Positions 54,098 through 63,056 of a stretch of 64,000 nucleotides of DNA are shown here, piece after piece; the stretch's first letter is position 1; every line of letters starts with the position of its first letter. The stretch is taken from the NCBI RefSeq assembly GCF_900177425.1, contig NZ_LT840184.1, forward strand, positions 4,256,263 through 4,320,262. Direction: 5' to 3'. The translations under genes were made by a program, and so were the position numbers. Below the pieces are notes generated by a model. That model was not told the origin of the DNA. It made no database searches and worked only from the letters and a program-made list of their open reading frames with translations. The DNA is from Paenibacillus uliginis N3/975 (GTDB lineage Bacteria > Bacillota > Bacilli > Paenibacillales > Paenibacillaceae).

Positions 54098-55396
54098 TTA
54101 CTCAAATCCGTTATGTTCAGACCACTTTATCTCGCCGTCCACCCATGTCATCACAGGCCAGCCTTTCAGCTTCCAGCCCGTAAACGGTGTGTTGCGACCT
54201 TTCGTTGCGAAGTTTTCCGGATCCACTTCTTTCTCATTTTCCAGATCTATCATGGTTAGGTCGGCAGGTGCGCCTGCTTTCAGCACACCACTGTTCAGCC
54301 CGAACACTCTGGCAGGGTCACTTGTCATTCGCTGTACCAGCATGGAGAGATCCCACTTGCCTGTAGCAACAAATTTCGTGTAGAGCAGCGGGAAAGCTGT
54401 CTCAAAGCCTACAATCCCAAATGGTGCAAGTTCCATCCCCTTGGCCTTCTCCTCTTCGCTGTGCGGAGCATGGTCGGTTACGATCATATCGAGCGTGCCG
54501 TCCAGCAGTCCCTCGATGCAGGCCTCTACATCACGTGGTGAGCGCAGTGGCGGATTCATTTTCCAATTGGCATCAAGGCCAGGGATGTCTTCATCAGACA
54601 GCACCAGGTGATGCGGACACACCTCAGCGGTTACAGATATTCCAATCGCTTTAGCCTGGCGGATGAGCCTTACCGACTGTTCGGTGCTTACATGACATAC
54701 ATGATAGTGAACGCCTGTTGCTTCCGTCAGCAGTATATCGCGTCCGACATGGATGGCTTCTGATTCGTTCGGTATACCCTTGAGTCCATGCTGCTCGGCG
54801 AACTTCCCTTCCGTCACGCAGGCTCCTTTTACCAGCGATTCATCTTCACAGTGTGCAATGACCGGCATGCCCATCGAGGCTGCTTTTTTCATTGCGTCCT
54901 TCATCATTTGCGCATTCTGCACACCGACTCCGTCGTCGGTGAAGCCAATCGCTCCTGCCGCTTTTAGAGCTTCAAAATCCGTGAGCTCTCTTCCGAGCTC
55001 ATTCTTGGTGATTGCCGCATAGGGCAGCACTTTCACCAGATTTGCCTGCCGCGCCTTCTCCAGCACAAGGGCCACAGTGTCTGCGTTATCTGTTACAGGC
55101 TTTGTATTTGGCATGCAGGCGATCGTGCTGAAACCGCCTTTAACCGCAGAGCGGCTGCCGCTCTCGATCGTTTCCTTATGCTCAAAGCCAGGCTCTCTCA
55201 GGTGTACATGCATATCTATGAATCCCGGTGTGACCAGCTTTCCTTCCGCATCAATCACGCGGATGCCGCTTTGTTCCGGCAGTTCATGATCTTCGCTTGT
55301 GACGGATTGAATCACTCCGTTATCAATGATGATAACCTTCCGTTCGAGTTGTCCCTGTTCATTAATCACATTGGCATTCTTAATAATTTGTAGCAC
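54098..55396 (-). CDS. pyrC: dihydroorotase (type I)
   Basis: This 432-residue amidohydrolase has the metal motif DMHVHLREPG near residue 60 and the HCEDESL, HVSTEQS and DHAPHSEEEK motifs in the order typical of PyrC. It cyclises carbamoyl aspartate to dihydroorotate. A 60-bp gap separates it from carA and 117 bp from pyrB, both without a clear terminator. Confidence 0.97.
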   Translation of the reverse strand: MLQIIKNANVINEQGQLERKVIIIDNGVIQSVTSEDHELPEQSGIRVIDAEGKLVTPGFIDMHVHLREPGFEHKETIESGSRSAVKGGFSTIACMPNTKPVTDNADTVALVLEKARQANLVKVLPYAAITKNELGRELTDFEALKAAGAIGFTDDGVGVQNAQMMKDAMKKAASMGMPVIAHCEDESLVKGACVTEGKFAEQHGLKGIPNESEAIHVGRDILLTEATGVHYHVCHVSTEQSVRLIRQAKAIGISVTAEVCPHHLVLSDEDIPGLDANWKMNPPLRSPRDVEACIEGLLDGTLDMIVTDHAPHSEEEKAKGMELAPFGIVGFETAFPLLYTKFVATGKWDLSMLVQRMTSDPARVFGLNSGVLKAGAPADLTMIDLENEKEVDPENFATKGRNTPFTGWKLKGWPVMTWVDGEIKWSEHNGFE

Positions 55397-55513
55397 CTTA
55401 GTTTCCCCTCCGCTGCAGAAGCGCGGTTCGCTTCTTGTATATTGTATAATATTAATTCATTTTTGTGTATATTTATTAATAAGTTCAAACGTACATTTAC
55501 ACATTTTGTTGGT

Positions 55514-56425
55514 TTAACCCTTCATGGCCCGTTCCATGACTGCCATCCTAATTGGCACTCCGTGCGTCATCTGCTGGAAAATCACCGACCGCGGGCACTC
55601 TACAACTGCATCATCGATCTCCACATTTCGGTTTACTGGAGCCGGATGCATAATAATCGTATGCCCCGATAATCCAGCAGCCCGCTCTTCCGTCAAGCCG
55701 TATTGATCGCGGTACTCGGCGGTTGATTTGAACAGCCCTTGGTTGTGACGCTCAAGCTGTACCCGAAGCATCATGACCACATCCGCTTTAAGTGCCTCTT
55801 CCATGCTCACATAGGAAGCGTGTTCCTTAAGCGTAGATGATACCATCGAGTCCGGAGCGCACAACTGCACTTTCGCTCCGAGTTTATTCAGAGCCCAGAC
55901 GTTCGATCGTGCAACCCGGCTGTGCCTAACATCTCCAATAATGGACACCGTCAGTCCCTTTATGTCGCCGAATGCCTTCTTCATCGTGTAAAGATCCAGC
56001 AGCGCTTGAGTCGGATGTTCGTTGTTGCCGTCCCCCGCATTAACCAGCGGTATGGATATAGACTGAGCCAGCTCCTGCAATACACCTACCGGTTTAAGCC
56101 GGATGACGCCCGCGTCTACCCCGAGTGATTCAAGAGTCCGTACCGTATCGTAGATGGATTCCCCTTTTTCCACGCTTGATACCCCCGCAGAAAAGTTCAT
56201 CACTTCGGCTCCCAGACGTTTTTCGGCCATCTCGAAAGAAAAGCGGGTTCTTGTGCTGTTTTCAAAAAACATGTTCACTACAAATTTTTGGCTTAATGCA
56301 GGTACTACCTTTTCGCTCTGTGCCTCCCAGTAGGCGGCCCGGTTTAAGATCGATTGAATTTCTTCGCGGCTGAGATCTTTAAGTCCAAGCAGGCTTCGTT
56401 CTTTTACAGAAGTTGCGGTCAGCAT
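55514..56425 (-). CDS. pyrB: aspartate carbamoyltransferase
   Basis: This 303-residue protein has the carbamoyl-phosphate loop FENSTRTRFSFEMAEKRLG near residue 53, NAGDGNNEHPTQALLDL near 130 and HPAPVNRNVEI near 265. It is the first committed step of the pathway. No regulatory PyrI partner is encoded, as is normal in Bacillota. It begins 3 bp after pyrR. Confidence 0.97.
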   Translation of the reverse strand: MLTATSVKERSLLGLKDLSREEIQSILNRAAYWEAQSEKVVPALSQKFVVNMFFENSTRTRFSFEMAEKRLGAEVMNFSAGVSSVEKGESIYDTVRTLESLGVDAGVIRLKPVGVLQELAQSISIPLVNAGDGNNEHPTQALLDLYTMKKAFGDIKGLTVSIIGDVRHSRVARSNVWALNKLGAKVQLCAPDSMVSSTLKEHASYVSMEEALKADVVMMLRVQLERHNQGLFKSTAEYRDQYGLTEERAAGLSGHTIIMHPAPVNRNVEIDDAVVECPRSVIFQQMTHGVPIRMAVMERAMKG

Positions 56426-56428
56426 ATT

Positions 56429-56983
56429 TTATCGTTCCTCTCTCTGCGAGATGGTTACTTCGTCCTTGCCGTCGACTTCTGATAGTGCCACAATAATCTC
56501 TTCATGTTTGGAGGTTGGCACGTTCTTACCGATATAATCGGGCCGAATCGGTAGTTCCCGGTGTCCACGGTCTGCCAATACCGCCAGCTGTATCATCCGA
56601 GGTCGTCCGCAATCCATCAGTGCGTCCATCGCTGCCCGGATTGTGCGACCTGTAAAGAGTACGTCGTCGAACAGGATAACTTTTTTGTCGTGTATGTTAA
56701 GGTGTTCAGGGCTTAGCTTCGCTCCCTCTGAACGCTCTCCAGAAGCTGACTCCCGGTCGTCCCTGTAAGATGTTACGTCGATTTCTCCCCAGGTAATCGG
56801 TGTTCCTTCGATCTCGTTAATGCGCTCTGCGATCCGCTGCGCCAGATATACGCCTCTAGTCCGTATTCCGATAAGGACACAGTCCTCAATCCCTTTGTTC
56901 TTTTCCAATATTTCATGAGCGATTCTTGTCAGAGCCCGGCGAATTGCCGTTTCGTCCATAATCACATGCTGTTCATTGCTCAT
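56429..56983 (-). CDS. pyrR: PyrR attenuation protein and uracil phosphoribosyltransferase-like enzyme
   Basis: This 184-residue protein carries the PRPP motif VILFDDVLFTGRTIRAA near residue 92, with an RNA-binding surface in TSYRDDRES near 75. It binds UMP or UTP, then the leader RNA, stabilising the anti-antiterminator so that transcription stops before pyrR. It is the first gene of the operon, immediately after the attenuator at 57036-57190. Confidence 0.97.
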   Translation of the reverse strand: MSNEQHVIMDETAIRRALTRIAHEILEKNKGIEDCVLIGIRTRGVYLAQRIAERINEIEGTPITWGEIDVTSYRDDRESASGERSEGAKLSPEHLNIHDKKVILFDDVLFTGRTIRAAMDALMDCGRPRMIQLAVLADRGHRELPIRPDYIGKNVPTSKHEEIIVALSEVDGKDEVTISQREER

Positions 56984-57035
56984 CGTAAAACCCTCCTTAA
57001 GTTATAGCCCTTACCATCAATCTCTGCTCTAAGAC

Positions 57036-57069
57036 ACAAAAAAACTCCTTGCCGCGCAGGCAAGGAGTT
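57036..57069 (-). terminator. pyr attenuator terminator
   Basis: The 11-bp stem AACTCCTTGCC / GGCAAGGAGTT (loop of 3-4) is followed on the minus strand by TTTTTTTG, 53 bp before the pyrR start. It is the stop signal controlled by PyrR. Confidence 0.9.
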
Positions 57070-57160
57070 GATCTCATATACACAAAGAGATGCTATGAAA
57101 GCAGCAAAGTTCCATCCGCAGACGAAAATGTGCTTCCATGTCATGAACCTCGGTTCACGT

Positions 57161-57190
57161 TACCTTGCCAGTCTCACGGGACTGATTTAA
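57161..57190 (-). promoter_or_regulatory. PyrR binding loop (anti-antiterminator)
   Basis: On the minus strand CAGTCCCGTGAGACTGGCAAGG matches the conserved PyrR binding hairpin (AGUCCxGxGAGxCU with CAAGG). It lies in the leader between promoter and terminator, so UMP-PyrR should stabilise it and expose the terminator. Confidence 0.85.
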
Positions 57191-57211
57191 AGGTGCTATT
57201 CGATTAATTGC

Positions 57212-57240
57212 AGTATGACAGACCTCACAATGGTTGTCAA
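57212..57240 (-). promoter_or_regulatory. pyr operon promoter
   Basis: A consensus -35 TTGACA (57235-57240) and a -10 CATACT (57212-57217) are spaced by 17 bases, about 20 bp upstream of the PyrR leader. It reads leftwards, just past the dapL stop. Confidence 0.85.
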
Positions 57241-57275
57241 GCAACGCAAATCATTTTAATCGTCAAATCTAAACA

Positions 57276-58529
57276 CTAAAATTCAAATTCGACATCATTC
57301 AGACGGCTGCGTATTTCTCCAATAACCCGCTTCTCATACTCTTCACTGTCAGCGATGAACGTAACCGAGAAGCGTACAAAATGTCCCGCATCATCCCACG
57401 GCACTGTGGAAATGAGTTTTTCCCGGATCAAATACTGGGAGAACTCCTCACCTGACTCAAATCGGCGTCCTCCTTTAATCCCTTTCGGCGCTTCGACATA
57501 CAGAAAGAAGGAGCCCTTCGGTTTCTCGGCTTTGAAGCCGATCTCGTTCAATACTCCAACCAGCATATCGTGGCGGCGGGAATATTTCCTCGCGATTTTC
57601 TCCGTTATTTCCGGATGATCAAGCCCCCAAACAGCTGCTTTCTGGATCGCAATAAACTGTCCGGAATCGTTATTGTCCTTCACATCTCCGAATGCTTTCA
57701 CAACGAGTGGATTACCTGCAATAAAGCCGATACGCCATCCGGTCATGTTGTACGATTTGGAGAGCGAGTGGAGCTCGACGCCAACATCTTTTGCTCCCGG
57801 GACGGACAGGAAGCTCAGAGGCTTCAAGCCATCATAAGTAAGAGCGGCATAAGGCGCATCATGTATAACGACCACATTATATTGACGGGCCCACGCTATA
57901 ACCTCTTCGAAAAATTCAACCGAAGCGCTTGCTCCTGTAGGATTGTTTGGGTAGTTCAAATACAGTAATTTCGCACGCTTAGCGATATCCTCGGGAATAG
58001 TGTTCATATCCGGAAGAAAGGCATTTTCCTTTTTCAATTCCACCGTGTATACTTCCCCGCCAAGGTATTTAGTATGGGTTCCGAGAACCGGATAACCCGG
58101 AACCGTCATGATGGTCACATCACCCGGATTGATGAAACAGGATGGCAGCATAGCAAGTGCGGGCTTGGAACCAATGGAATGCAGCACCTCTGTGTCAGCA
58201 TCCAGTCCATCTACGTTAAATACCCGCTTCAGATATCTGACAGCAGCTTGTTTAAATTCCGGTATCCCGTTATCTGCATAACCGCGGTTCTCTGGCTTGG
58301 CTGCTTCTTCAGCAAGCTTGCTCACTATGCCGGCATCCGCCATCTCATCTGGCTCTCCAACGCCCATATCAATCAATTCCGTGTCCGGAAATTCCTTTTT
58401 AGCGGCGGCATTGGCTCTTTTAATTTTTTCAAATTTATAAATGGCGGTATCCTTGCCGTAATTGGCCCCGCCGATCCGATCTGCGAAGTTTTGCTGGATA
58501 TACGTTTTCTGATATCGTTCAATACTCAT
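57276..58529 (-). CDS. dapL: LL-diaminopimelate aminotransferase
   Basis: This 417-residue class I/II aminotransferase has the PLP Lys in SLSKSYNMTGWRIGF near residue 260, NYPNNPTGASAS near 197 and an LL-DAP-specific start with RIGGANYGKDTAIYKFE. DapL converts tetrahydrodipicolinate straight to LL-diaminopimelate, bypassing the succinyl or acetyl routes of lysine and peptidoglycan synthesis. It has a GGAG ribosome site and stands as a single gene ahead of the pyr promoter. A related annotation as another aminotransferase is possible, but the length and motifs fit DapL. Confidence 0.88.
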   Translation of the reverse strand: MSIERYQKTYIQQNFADRIGGANYGKDTAIYKFEKIKRANAAAKKEFPDTELIDMGVGEPDEMADAGIVSKLAEEAAKPENRGYADNGIPEFKQAAVRYLKRVFNVDGLDADTEVLHSIGSKPALAMLPSCFINPGDVTIMTVPGYPVLGTHTKYLGGEVYTVELKKENAFLPDMNTIPEDIAKRAKLLYLNYPNNPTGASASVEFFEEVIAWARQYNVVVIHDAPYAALTYDGLKPLSFLSVPGAKDVGVELHSLSKSYNMTGWRIGFIAGNPLVVKAFGDVKDNNDSGQFIAIQKAAVWGLDHPEITEKIARKYSRRHDMLVGVLNEIGFKAEKPKGSFFLYVEAPKGIKGGRRFESGEEFSQYLIREKLISTVPWDDAGHFVRFSVTFIADSEEYEKRVIGEIRSRLNDVEFEF

Positions 58530-58570
58530 GGTTTGTACTCATCTCCTACAATGGCATTCACTTATAGTGC

Positions 58571-58855
58571 TGTTCAAAAAGGTCGGTTTTCAGCACCGAA
58601 GCATATGCTTCCGATGTGCGTTTTTTCAAAACGCTTGAGTTGGATGAAGCTAGGGACTGAGGAGCGGAGCTGCACGTTTTCGTAGAAAACGTCTTCGGAA
58701 TCATCAGCTGTTTTGGGTACGTGAGCACCTAAAATGTTTCCGGAGGAAACATACTTCGTAAGCATCCACTTAGGAACGGCTGAATTCAAGATTCGATGCC
58801 GAGCCCACTTCCTGATTCACTTCGTGATCAAAAGCGGACTTTTTGAACAACCTCT
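58571..58855. repeat. 285-bp multi-hairpin repeat, copy 2 (inverted)
   Basis: This is the reverse-complement copy of the element at 19348-19631, with the same ends (AGAGGTTGTTCAAAAAG at the right edge as read in reverse) and the same internal palindromes. Only a few bases differ. It lies between dapL and the ABC-F gene and disrupts no coding frame. Confidence 0.88.
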
Positions 58856-58934
58856 TATATTGATAAATATGCCGTAAAACCGCAAGATGAACCATGCATG
58901 ATATAGCTAATGTTTTGTACTATTATGCTCCCTC

Positions 58935-60968
58935 CTAGGAAAGCTCCAGCCACTCTGATAGAAGCTCATCACGCCGCTGAGCAAGAGTTTCACGCTCCTT
59001 CCACCGTTGTTCCAGCTTAACCAGATGATCGGTCTCCTCTGCCTGTACTGACTCCACTTCCATCTTTGAATCGAGCTCATGAATTCTAGCTTCCAGCGTG
59101 GCAATATCTTGTTCGAGCTGCTGAATCTTGACCTCCGCATAGCGCTCACTATTCCTTGATTTCTTCTGCAATTCCATAGAAGTATTTAGATCGACGCGCT
59201 CTTTTTTGCTATGCGCTACCTTATCTCCAGATGAAGACATCGATGATGGCTCCACCCGGTGGGAGAACCCACTCAGCAGTCTGTCTGAATGATCCTGCTT
59301 AAGCGTTTCATGTGCATAGGCTTGCGTCCTTGTCAGTTGCTCAAGCTTTTTTTCACGGAAAGCATCATAGTTACCATGAAAAACGGTCAGCCGGCCATCC
59401 TGAAGTTCCCATATTCGCTGTGCCAATCGATTTACAAAATAGCGGTCATGAGAAATCGCAAGAACTGTCCCGGTATAATCAGATAGCGCCTCTTCCAGCG
59501 CTTCTCTGGAGGCAATGTCCAGATGATTCGTCGGCTCGTCAAGCAAGAGCAGGTTTGGCTTTTGATGCATCAGCAGTGCCAGTCGAAGTCGTGTCCACTC
59601 TCCACCAGACAGCTGTCCTACGGTTCGAAATACATCAGAACCATAGAATAAATACCGGGCCAGCATACCGCGTGCTTCCCCCTCTTCGACACTGGCAATC
59701 TTTTTGAAATAACCCAGTACGGTTTCTTTTCGATCGGATGGTTCCTCCTGCTGAGCCAAATAACCAACCTCAACTCTTGAGCCCCGTTCCATCTGTCCGG
59801 AATCAGGGTTCTCTTCTCCGAGCAGAATCTTAAACAACGTGGTCTTGCCGCTGCCATTTTGACCCATCAAAGCAATCTTGTCTCCATACTCCAGCAAGCC
59901 GTTTACATCTTTAAGTACGGATTGATTACCGTAGGATTTTTTTATCTGTTCAAAGACTGCAACTCTGCGGCCGGAACGATCCTGTGAATCAAGAGCAAAT
60001 TCCGCCTGACGACGCTCCAGCACCGGACGCTTGATGCGCTCCATTCTCTCCAGTGCCCGGCGCATAGAAGCCGCACGCTTGAAAAATTTCTCGTTATCTC
60101 CGTTTCGCCCCCACTCTTCCAACTGCTTAATGGTCTCTTTCATCTTTTTGATTTTCTTCTGCTGCTCCTGATACGCGTTGAATTGCTGCAGTAGCCGCTC
60201 TTCCTTCTCCTTCATATAGACTGTATATCCACCAGCCGACGTAAAGGCTTCGCCATCTTCCAGTTCAATCGTTTTTGATATCACTCTGTCCAGAAAGTAA
60301 CGGTCATGAGAAATAATTACACAAGTCCCCACATAATCCCGCAAATAAGATTCCAACCATTCGGTACGAGTCAAGTCGAGGTGGTTAGTCGGTTCATCCA
60401 ACAGTAGCAGCTCCGGCTTTACGATCAGTTGGGAAGCCAATGCCACACGGGTTTGTTCCCCTCCAGACAATGATCCGAACCGAAGACCATACGCCGCTTT
60501 CGAAATACCCAGTCCTAGAGCAACCTGATCGATGTTCGCCTCCATCTCATATCCGCCTTCACTTTCAAAGCGCTCCTGAAGAGAAGCGTATCTCCTGAGA
60601 AGCCGTTCCAGCTCCTCGTCACTTTCGGCATAAACAGGATCAGCCATCATCTGCTCCAGCTCAGACATTTGACGGCGGCACTCGTTCAGCTCTTCCAGAC
60701 CCTGTGTTAAAACATCGAATATGGTACAATGCTCTTCAACCGTCGGAATTTGAGCTAAATAGCCGATTCTCGTATGTTTTTTAATCATAAGCTGGCCTTC
60801 ATCCGGCGCTAGCTGCCCGGCAAGCAGGCACATCAGCGTTGTTTTCCCACTTCCGTTACAGCCAATCAATCCTACTTTATCTCCTTCATTAATTTCAAAA
60901 TGAATATGGTCAAGCACGAGATTCGCGCCGTAATATTGGGTTAATTCCTTAGCATTAATTAAATTCAT
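58935..60968 (-). CDS. ABC-F family protein, possible antibiotic-resistance (ribosome protection) type
   Basis: This 677-residue protein has two ABC domains. Walker A is GCNGSGKTT (about residue 36) and GQNGSGKTT (about 360). Signatures LSGGEQTR (about 165) and LSGGEWTR (about 465) and Walker B LLLLDEPTNHLDL and NLLLLDEPTNHLDI are present. The linker LEEWGRNGDNEKFFKRAASM resembles ribosome-protection ABC-F proteins, and there is a C-terminal coiled coil. There are no membrane helices, so it acts on the ribosome, not as a transporter. A leader peptide and terminator lie upstream, the usual design for antibiotic-induced ABC-F genes such as VmlR. Orthology to a named one, for example Paenibacillus TaeA, cannot be decided. 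Confidence 0.9.
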   Translation of the reverse strand: MNLINAKELTQYYGANLVLDHIHFEINEGDKVGLIGCNGSGKTTLMCLLAGQLAPDEGQLMIKKHTRIGYLAQIPTVEEHCTIFDVLTQGLEELNECRRQMSELEQMMADPVYAESDEELERLLRRYASLQERFESEGGYEMEANIDQVALGLGISKAAYGLRFGSLSGGEQTRVALASQLIVKPELLLLDEPTNHLDLTRTEWLESYLRDYVGTCVIISHDRYFLDRVISKTIELEDGEAFTSAGGYTVYMKEKEERLLQQFNAYQEQQKKIKKMKETIKQLEEWGRNGDNEKFFKRAASMRRALERMERIKRPVLERRQAEFALDSQDRSGRRVAVFEQIKKSYGNQSVLKDVNGLLEYGDKIALMGQNGSGKTTLFKILLGEENPDSGQMERGSRVEVGYLAQQEEPSDRKETVLGYFKKIASVEEGEARGMLARYLFYGSDVFRTVGQLSGGEWTRLRLALLMHQKPNLLLLDEPTNHLDIASREALEEALSDYTGTVLAISHDRYFVNRLAQRIWELQDGRLTVFHGNYDAFREKKLEQLTRTQAYAHETLKQDHSDRLLSGFSHRVEPSSMSSSGDKVAHSKKERVDLNTSMELQKKSRNSERYAEVKIQQLEQDIATLEARIHELDSKMEVESVQAEETDHLVKLEQRWKERETLAQRRDELLSEWLELS

Positions 60969-61047
60969 AATAAGGTTCCTCCTCGTTTCTTTCCGTAAGT
61001 TTCCTTAAGAAAGATTTGGTTTTTGTGGAGAAGACCTTACTGCAGCA

Positions 61048-61083
61048 CAAAAAAGGCCGCAGAGCAAGCTCCGCGGCCTTTTT
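61048..61083 (-). terminator. attenuator terminator before the ABC-F gene
   Basis: The stem GGCCGC(A)GAG / CTCCGCGGCC with flanking A and T runs lies 80 bp before the ABC-F start and just after the leader ORF. A ribosome stalled on the leader could prevent it from forming. Confidence 0.82.
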
Positions 61084-61094
61084 CAGCAAACGAT

Positions 61095-61113
61095 AAGCCC
61101 ATTCTAAGGGCTT
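61095..61113 (-). promoter_or_regulatory. hairpin overlapping the leader stop codon
   Basis: AAGCCC / GGGCTT arms form a 6-bp stem that includes part of the TAA of the leader ORF (61112-61114). It lies immediately before the terminator and may compete with it. Confidence 0.6.
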
Positions 61114-61267
61114 AATCCGTGTAGGCAGGCAGGTGACTTCTCGCGATGGTACAATCCGTATCGTTAAAATTGGACAGACTTCTCCCGTTGAAAGAAAAAG
61201 TATGAACAATGCCAGCCATTGCAAGCGGCAGCCGGCTAATACAGTTGTTGACCATCTCGATATTCAT
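61112..61267 (-). CDS. leader peptide of the ABC-F gene, 51 residues
   Basis: A short frame begins with ATG behind a very strong AGGAGG site and reads MNIEMVNNCISRLPLAMAG onwards, ending in AYTD. It has no resemblance to a known protein. It ends 29 bases before a terminator stem, and the ABC-F gene follows, which matches ribosome-mediated attenuation leaders. Whether the peptide itself or only its translation matters is unknown. Confidence 0.72.
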   Translation of the reverse strand: MNIEMVNNCISRLPLAMAGIVHTFSFNGRSLSNFNDTDCTIARSHLPAYTD

Positions 61268-61373
61268 CCTACCTCACCTCCTCTTTTCAATAATTATTAT
61301 GAATATAACACAAATGTCACTTTAGATGCAATAAGCTGGAATATGCTCTGCGAAAAATACAAGAAAAAAACTG

Positions 61374-62345
61374 CTAGCGGCTGCGAAGCAACGCTAACAG
61401 TTCCTCTATTTCATCCGGCATAGGTGCCGTAAATTCCATGTATTCGTTCGTAGTAGGATGAACAAATCCCAGAACAGCCGCATGAAGCGCCTGGCCGTTC
61501 ATCTTTAATCCTTTACTTTTGCCATACACGGGATCTCCAACCAATGGATGTCCGATGTATTTCATATGCACACGGATCTGATGCGTCCGGCCTGTCTCCA
61601 GCTTTAGCTCCAGCAGATTGTAGTCCCCGAAACGCTCCAGAACTGTAAAATGTGTAACCGCATGTTTACTGTTTCGGTCGGTCACGATGTAGAGCTTGCG
61701 ATCATGAGGATCTCTTCCGAGAGGTGCGTCAACCGTCCCCTGATCATGGCTTATATTGCCGTGTACAAGCGCATAATAACGCCGTGTAACACTGTGTTCC
61801 TTCAATTGCGCCGCAAGTGACGTATGTGCCTTATCATTCTTTGCAGCCATGATCAGTCCCGACGTATCCTTATCAATCCGATGGACGATACCAGGGCGAA
61901 GCTCACCGTTAATACCTGATAAATCTTTGCAATGATACATTAATGCATTGACAAGTGTCCCGGACGGGTGGCCCGGAGCTGGATGTACAACCATCCCTCT
62001 TGGCTTGTTTACAACGATCACATCACTATCTTCATAGGCGATATCGAGAGGAATATTCTCCGGTACGATTTCAACCGCTGCCGGCTCCGGGATCAAGAGT
62101 GAAATACGGTCTCCGGCACCCAGTTTATAATTCGATTTCACCTGGCTGTCATTAACCTTTACATGTCCTTCCGTAATCCACAACTGAACCTGTGATCGAG
62201 ACGCATCTTCACCCAGCGCCTCCGCTATGTATTTATCGATTCTTGCTTTTGCATTTTCGGAGTCTACAATCCATACATGCTCATTCATTTCATGTATGCC
62301 CATATCGTGCTGCTGTTCATTCTCAAGTCTTCTGCCATCTTGCAA
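61374..62345 (-). CDS. RluA/RluD-type pseudouridine synthase
   Basis: This 323-residue protein has an N-terminal S4 RNA-binding domain (about 35-95) and the catalytic Asp in VHRIDKDTSGLIMAAK near residue 155, followed by ETGRTHQIRVHM near 235. It makes pseudouridines in 23S rRNA (RluD sites). The gene lies between lspA and the ABC-F gene, the place of ylyB in Bacillus subtilis. The likely start is a TTG 2 bp after the lspA stop, behind AAGGAAGGG; an internal ATG near residue 15 or 20 is possible. Confidence 0.9.
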   Translation of the reverse strand: MQDGRRLENEQQHDMGIHEMNEHVWIVDSENAKARIDKYIAEALGEDASRSQVQLWITEGHVKVNDSQVKSNYKLGAGDRISLLIPEPAAVEIVPENIPLDIAYEDSDVIVVNKPRGMVVHPAPGHPSGTLVNALMYHCKDLSGINGELRPGIVHRIDKDTSGLIMAAKNDKAHTSLAAQLKEHSVTRRYYALVHGNISHDQGTVDAPLGRDPHDRKLYIVTDRNSKHAVTHFTVLERFGDYNLLELKLETGRTHQIRVHMKYIGHPLVGDPVYGKSKGLKMNGQALHAAVLGFVHPTTNEYMEFTAPMPDEIEELLALLRSR

Positions 62346-62347
62346 GA

Positions 62348-62851
62348 TTATTCATTCCCTTCCTTACCGGAACTCTGTTGACTGGAAATAGCTTGTTGCT
62401 CCCGCTTCCCATCCAGTATGGTGTCCAAAATGATCAATCCCACACCAATGACAATACATGAATCAGCAATATTAAAGATCGGGAAAGTGTAGGTGCCAAA
62501 AGTGAATTGAAGGAAGTCAACAACTTCTCCCATTACAAGGCGGTCTATAAAATTCCCGAGCGCCCCGCCCAATACAAGCGCGAGTGCCGTCGGCAGCAAC
62601 TTGCGGCCTTCAGATTTCACTTTTTTCATATACCAGATAATACCGACCACGACCACAACCGTTACAACAATGAAGAACCAAATTTGATCCTGCAAAATGC
62701 CAAACGCTGCACCTCTGTTACGACTTGACGTGATCACAAAAAAATCACCAATCACTGGAATCTGTTCATACAATTCGAGCCGGGTTGCGATCAAATATTT
62801 AATTCCCTGATCGACGAGGAATACAATTAGCGCGATTAAATAATAGCCCAC
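62348..62851 (-). CDS. lspA: lipoprotein signal peptidase (signal peptidase II)
   Basis: This 167-residue membrane protein has four helices. The conserved asparagine motif is NRGAAFGI near residue 45, and the catalytic Asp pair lies in GNFIDRL near 100 and IFNIADSCIVIG near 128. It cleaves lipoprotein signal peptides after lipidation; the two solute-binding lipoproteins in this window are likely clients. It is followed by the RluD-type gene with a 2-bp gap. Confidence 0.97.
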   Translation of the reverse strand: MGYYLIALIVFLVDQGIKYLIATRLELYEQIPVIGDFFVITSSRNRGAAFGILQDQIWFFIVVTVVVVVGIIWYMKKVKSEGRKLLPTALALVLGGALGNFIDRLVMGEVVDFLQFTFGTYTFPIFNIADSCIVIGVGLIILDTILDGKREQQAISSQQSSGKEGNE

Positions 62852-63056
62852 AGTAACTTGTCACTCCGATCTTGTCTTGTGCGAAAGAGCCACCCCATTA
62901 TCTGAGATGGAGCTCGTCTTATTGTAGCACAGCGGCTTTGACAACGTCCATTCCCGACCAATACGGTGAACATTTTCCGTCTCTAAAAAAGACCATCTAC
63001 GAGCATTCTATATATAGGAACCAAGCGGTCTGAAAAAGACCTGAAGGGAGATGCAT

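Noticed and set aside
58571..58855. Insertion sequence
   Set aside because: There are terminal inverted repeats, but no transposase frame and the element is only 285 bp, so it is at most a MITE-like repeat.
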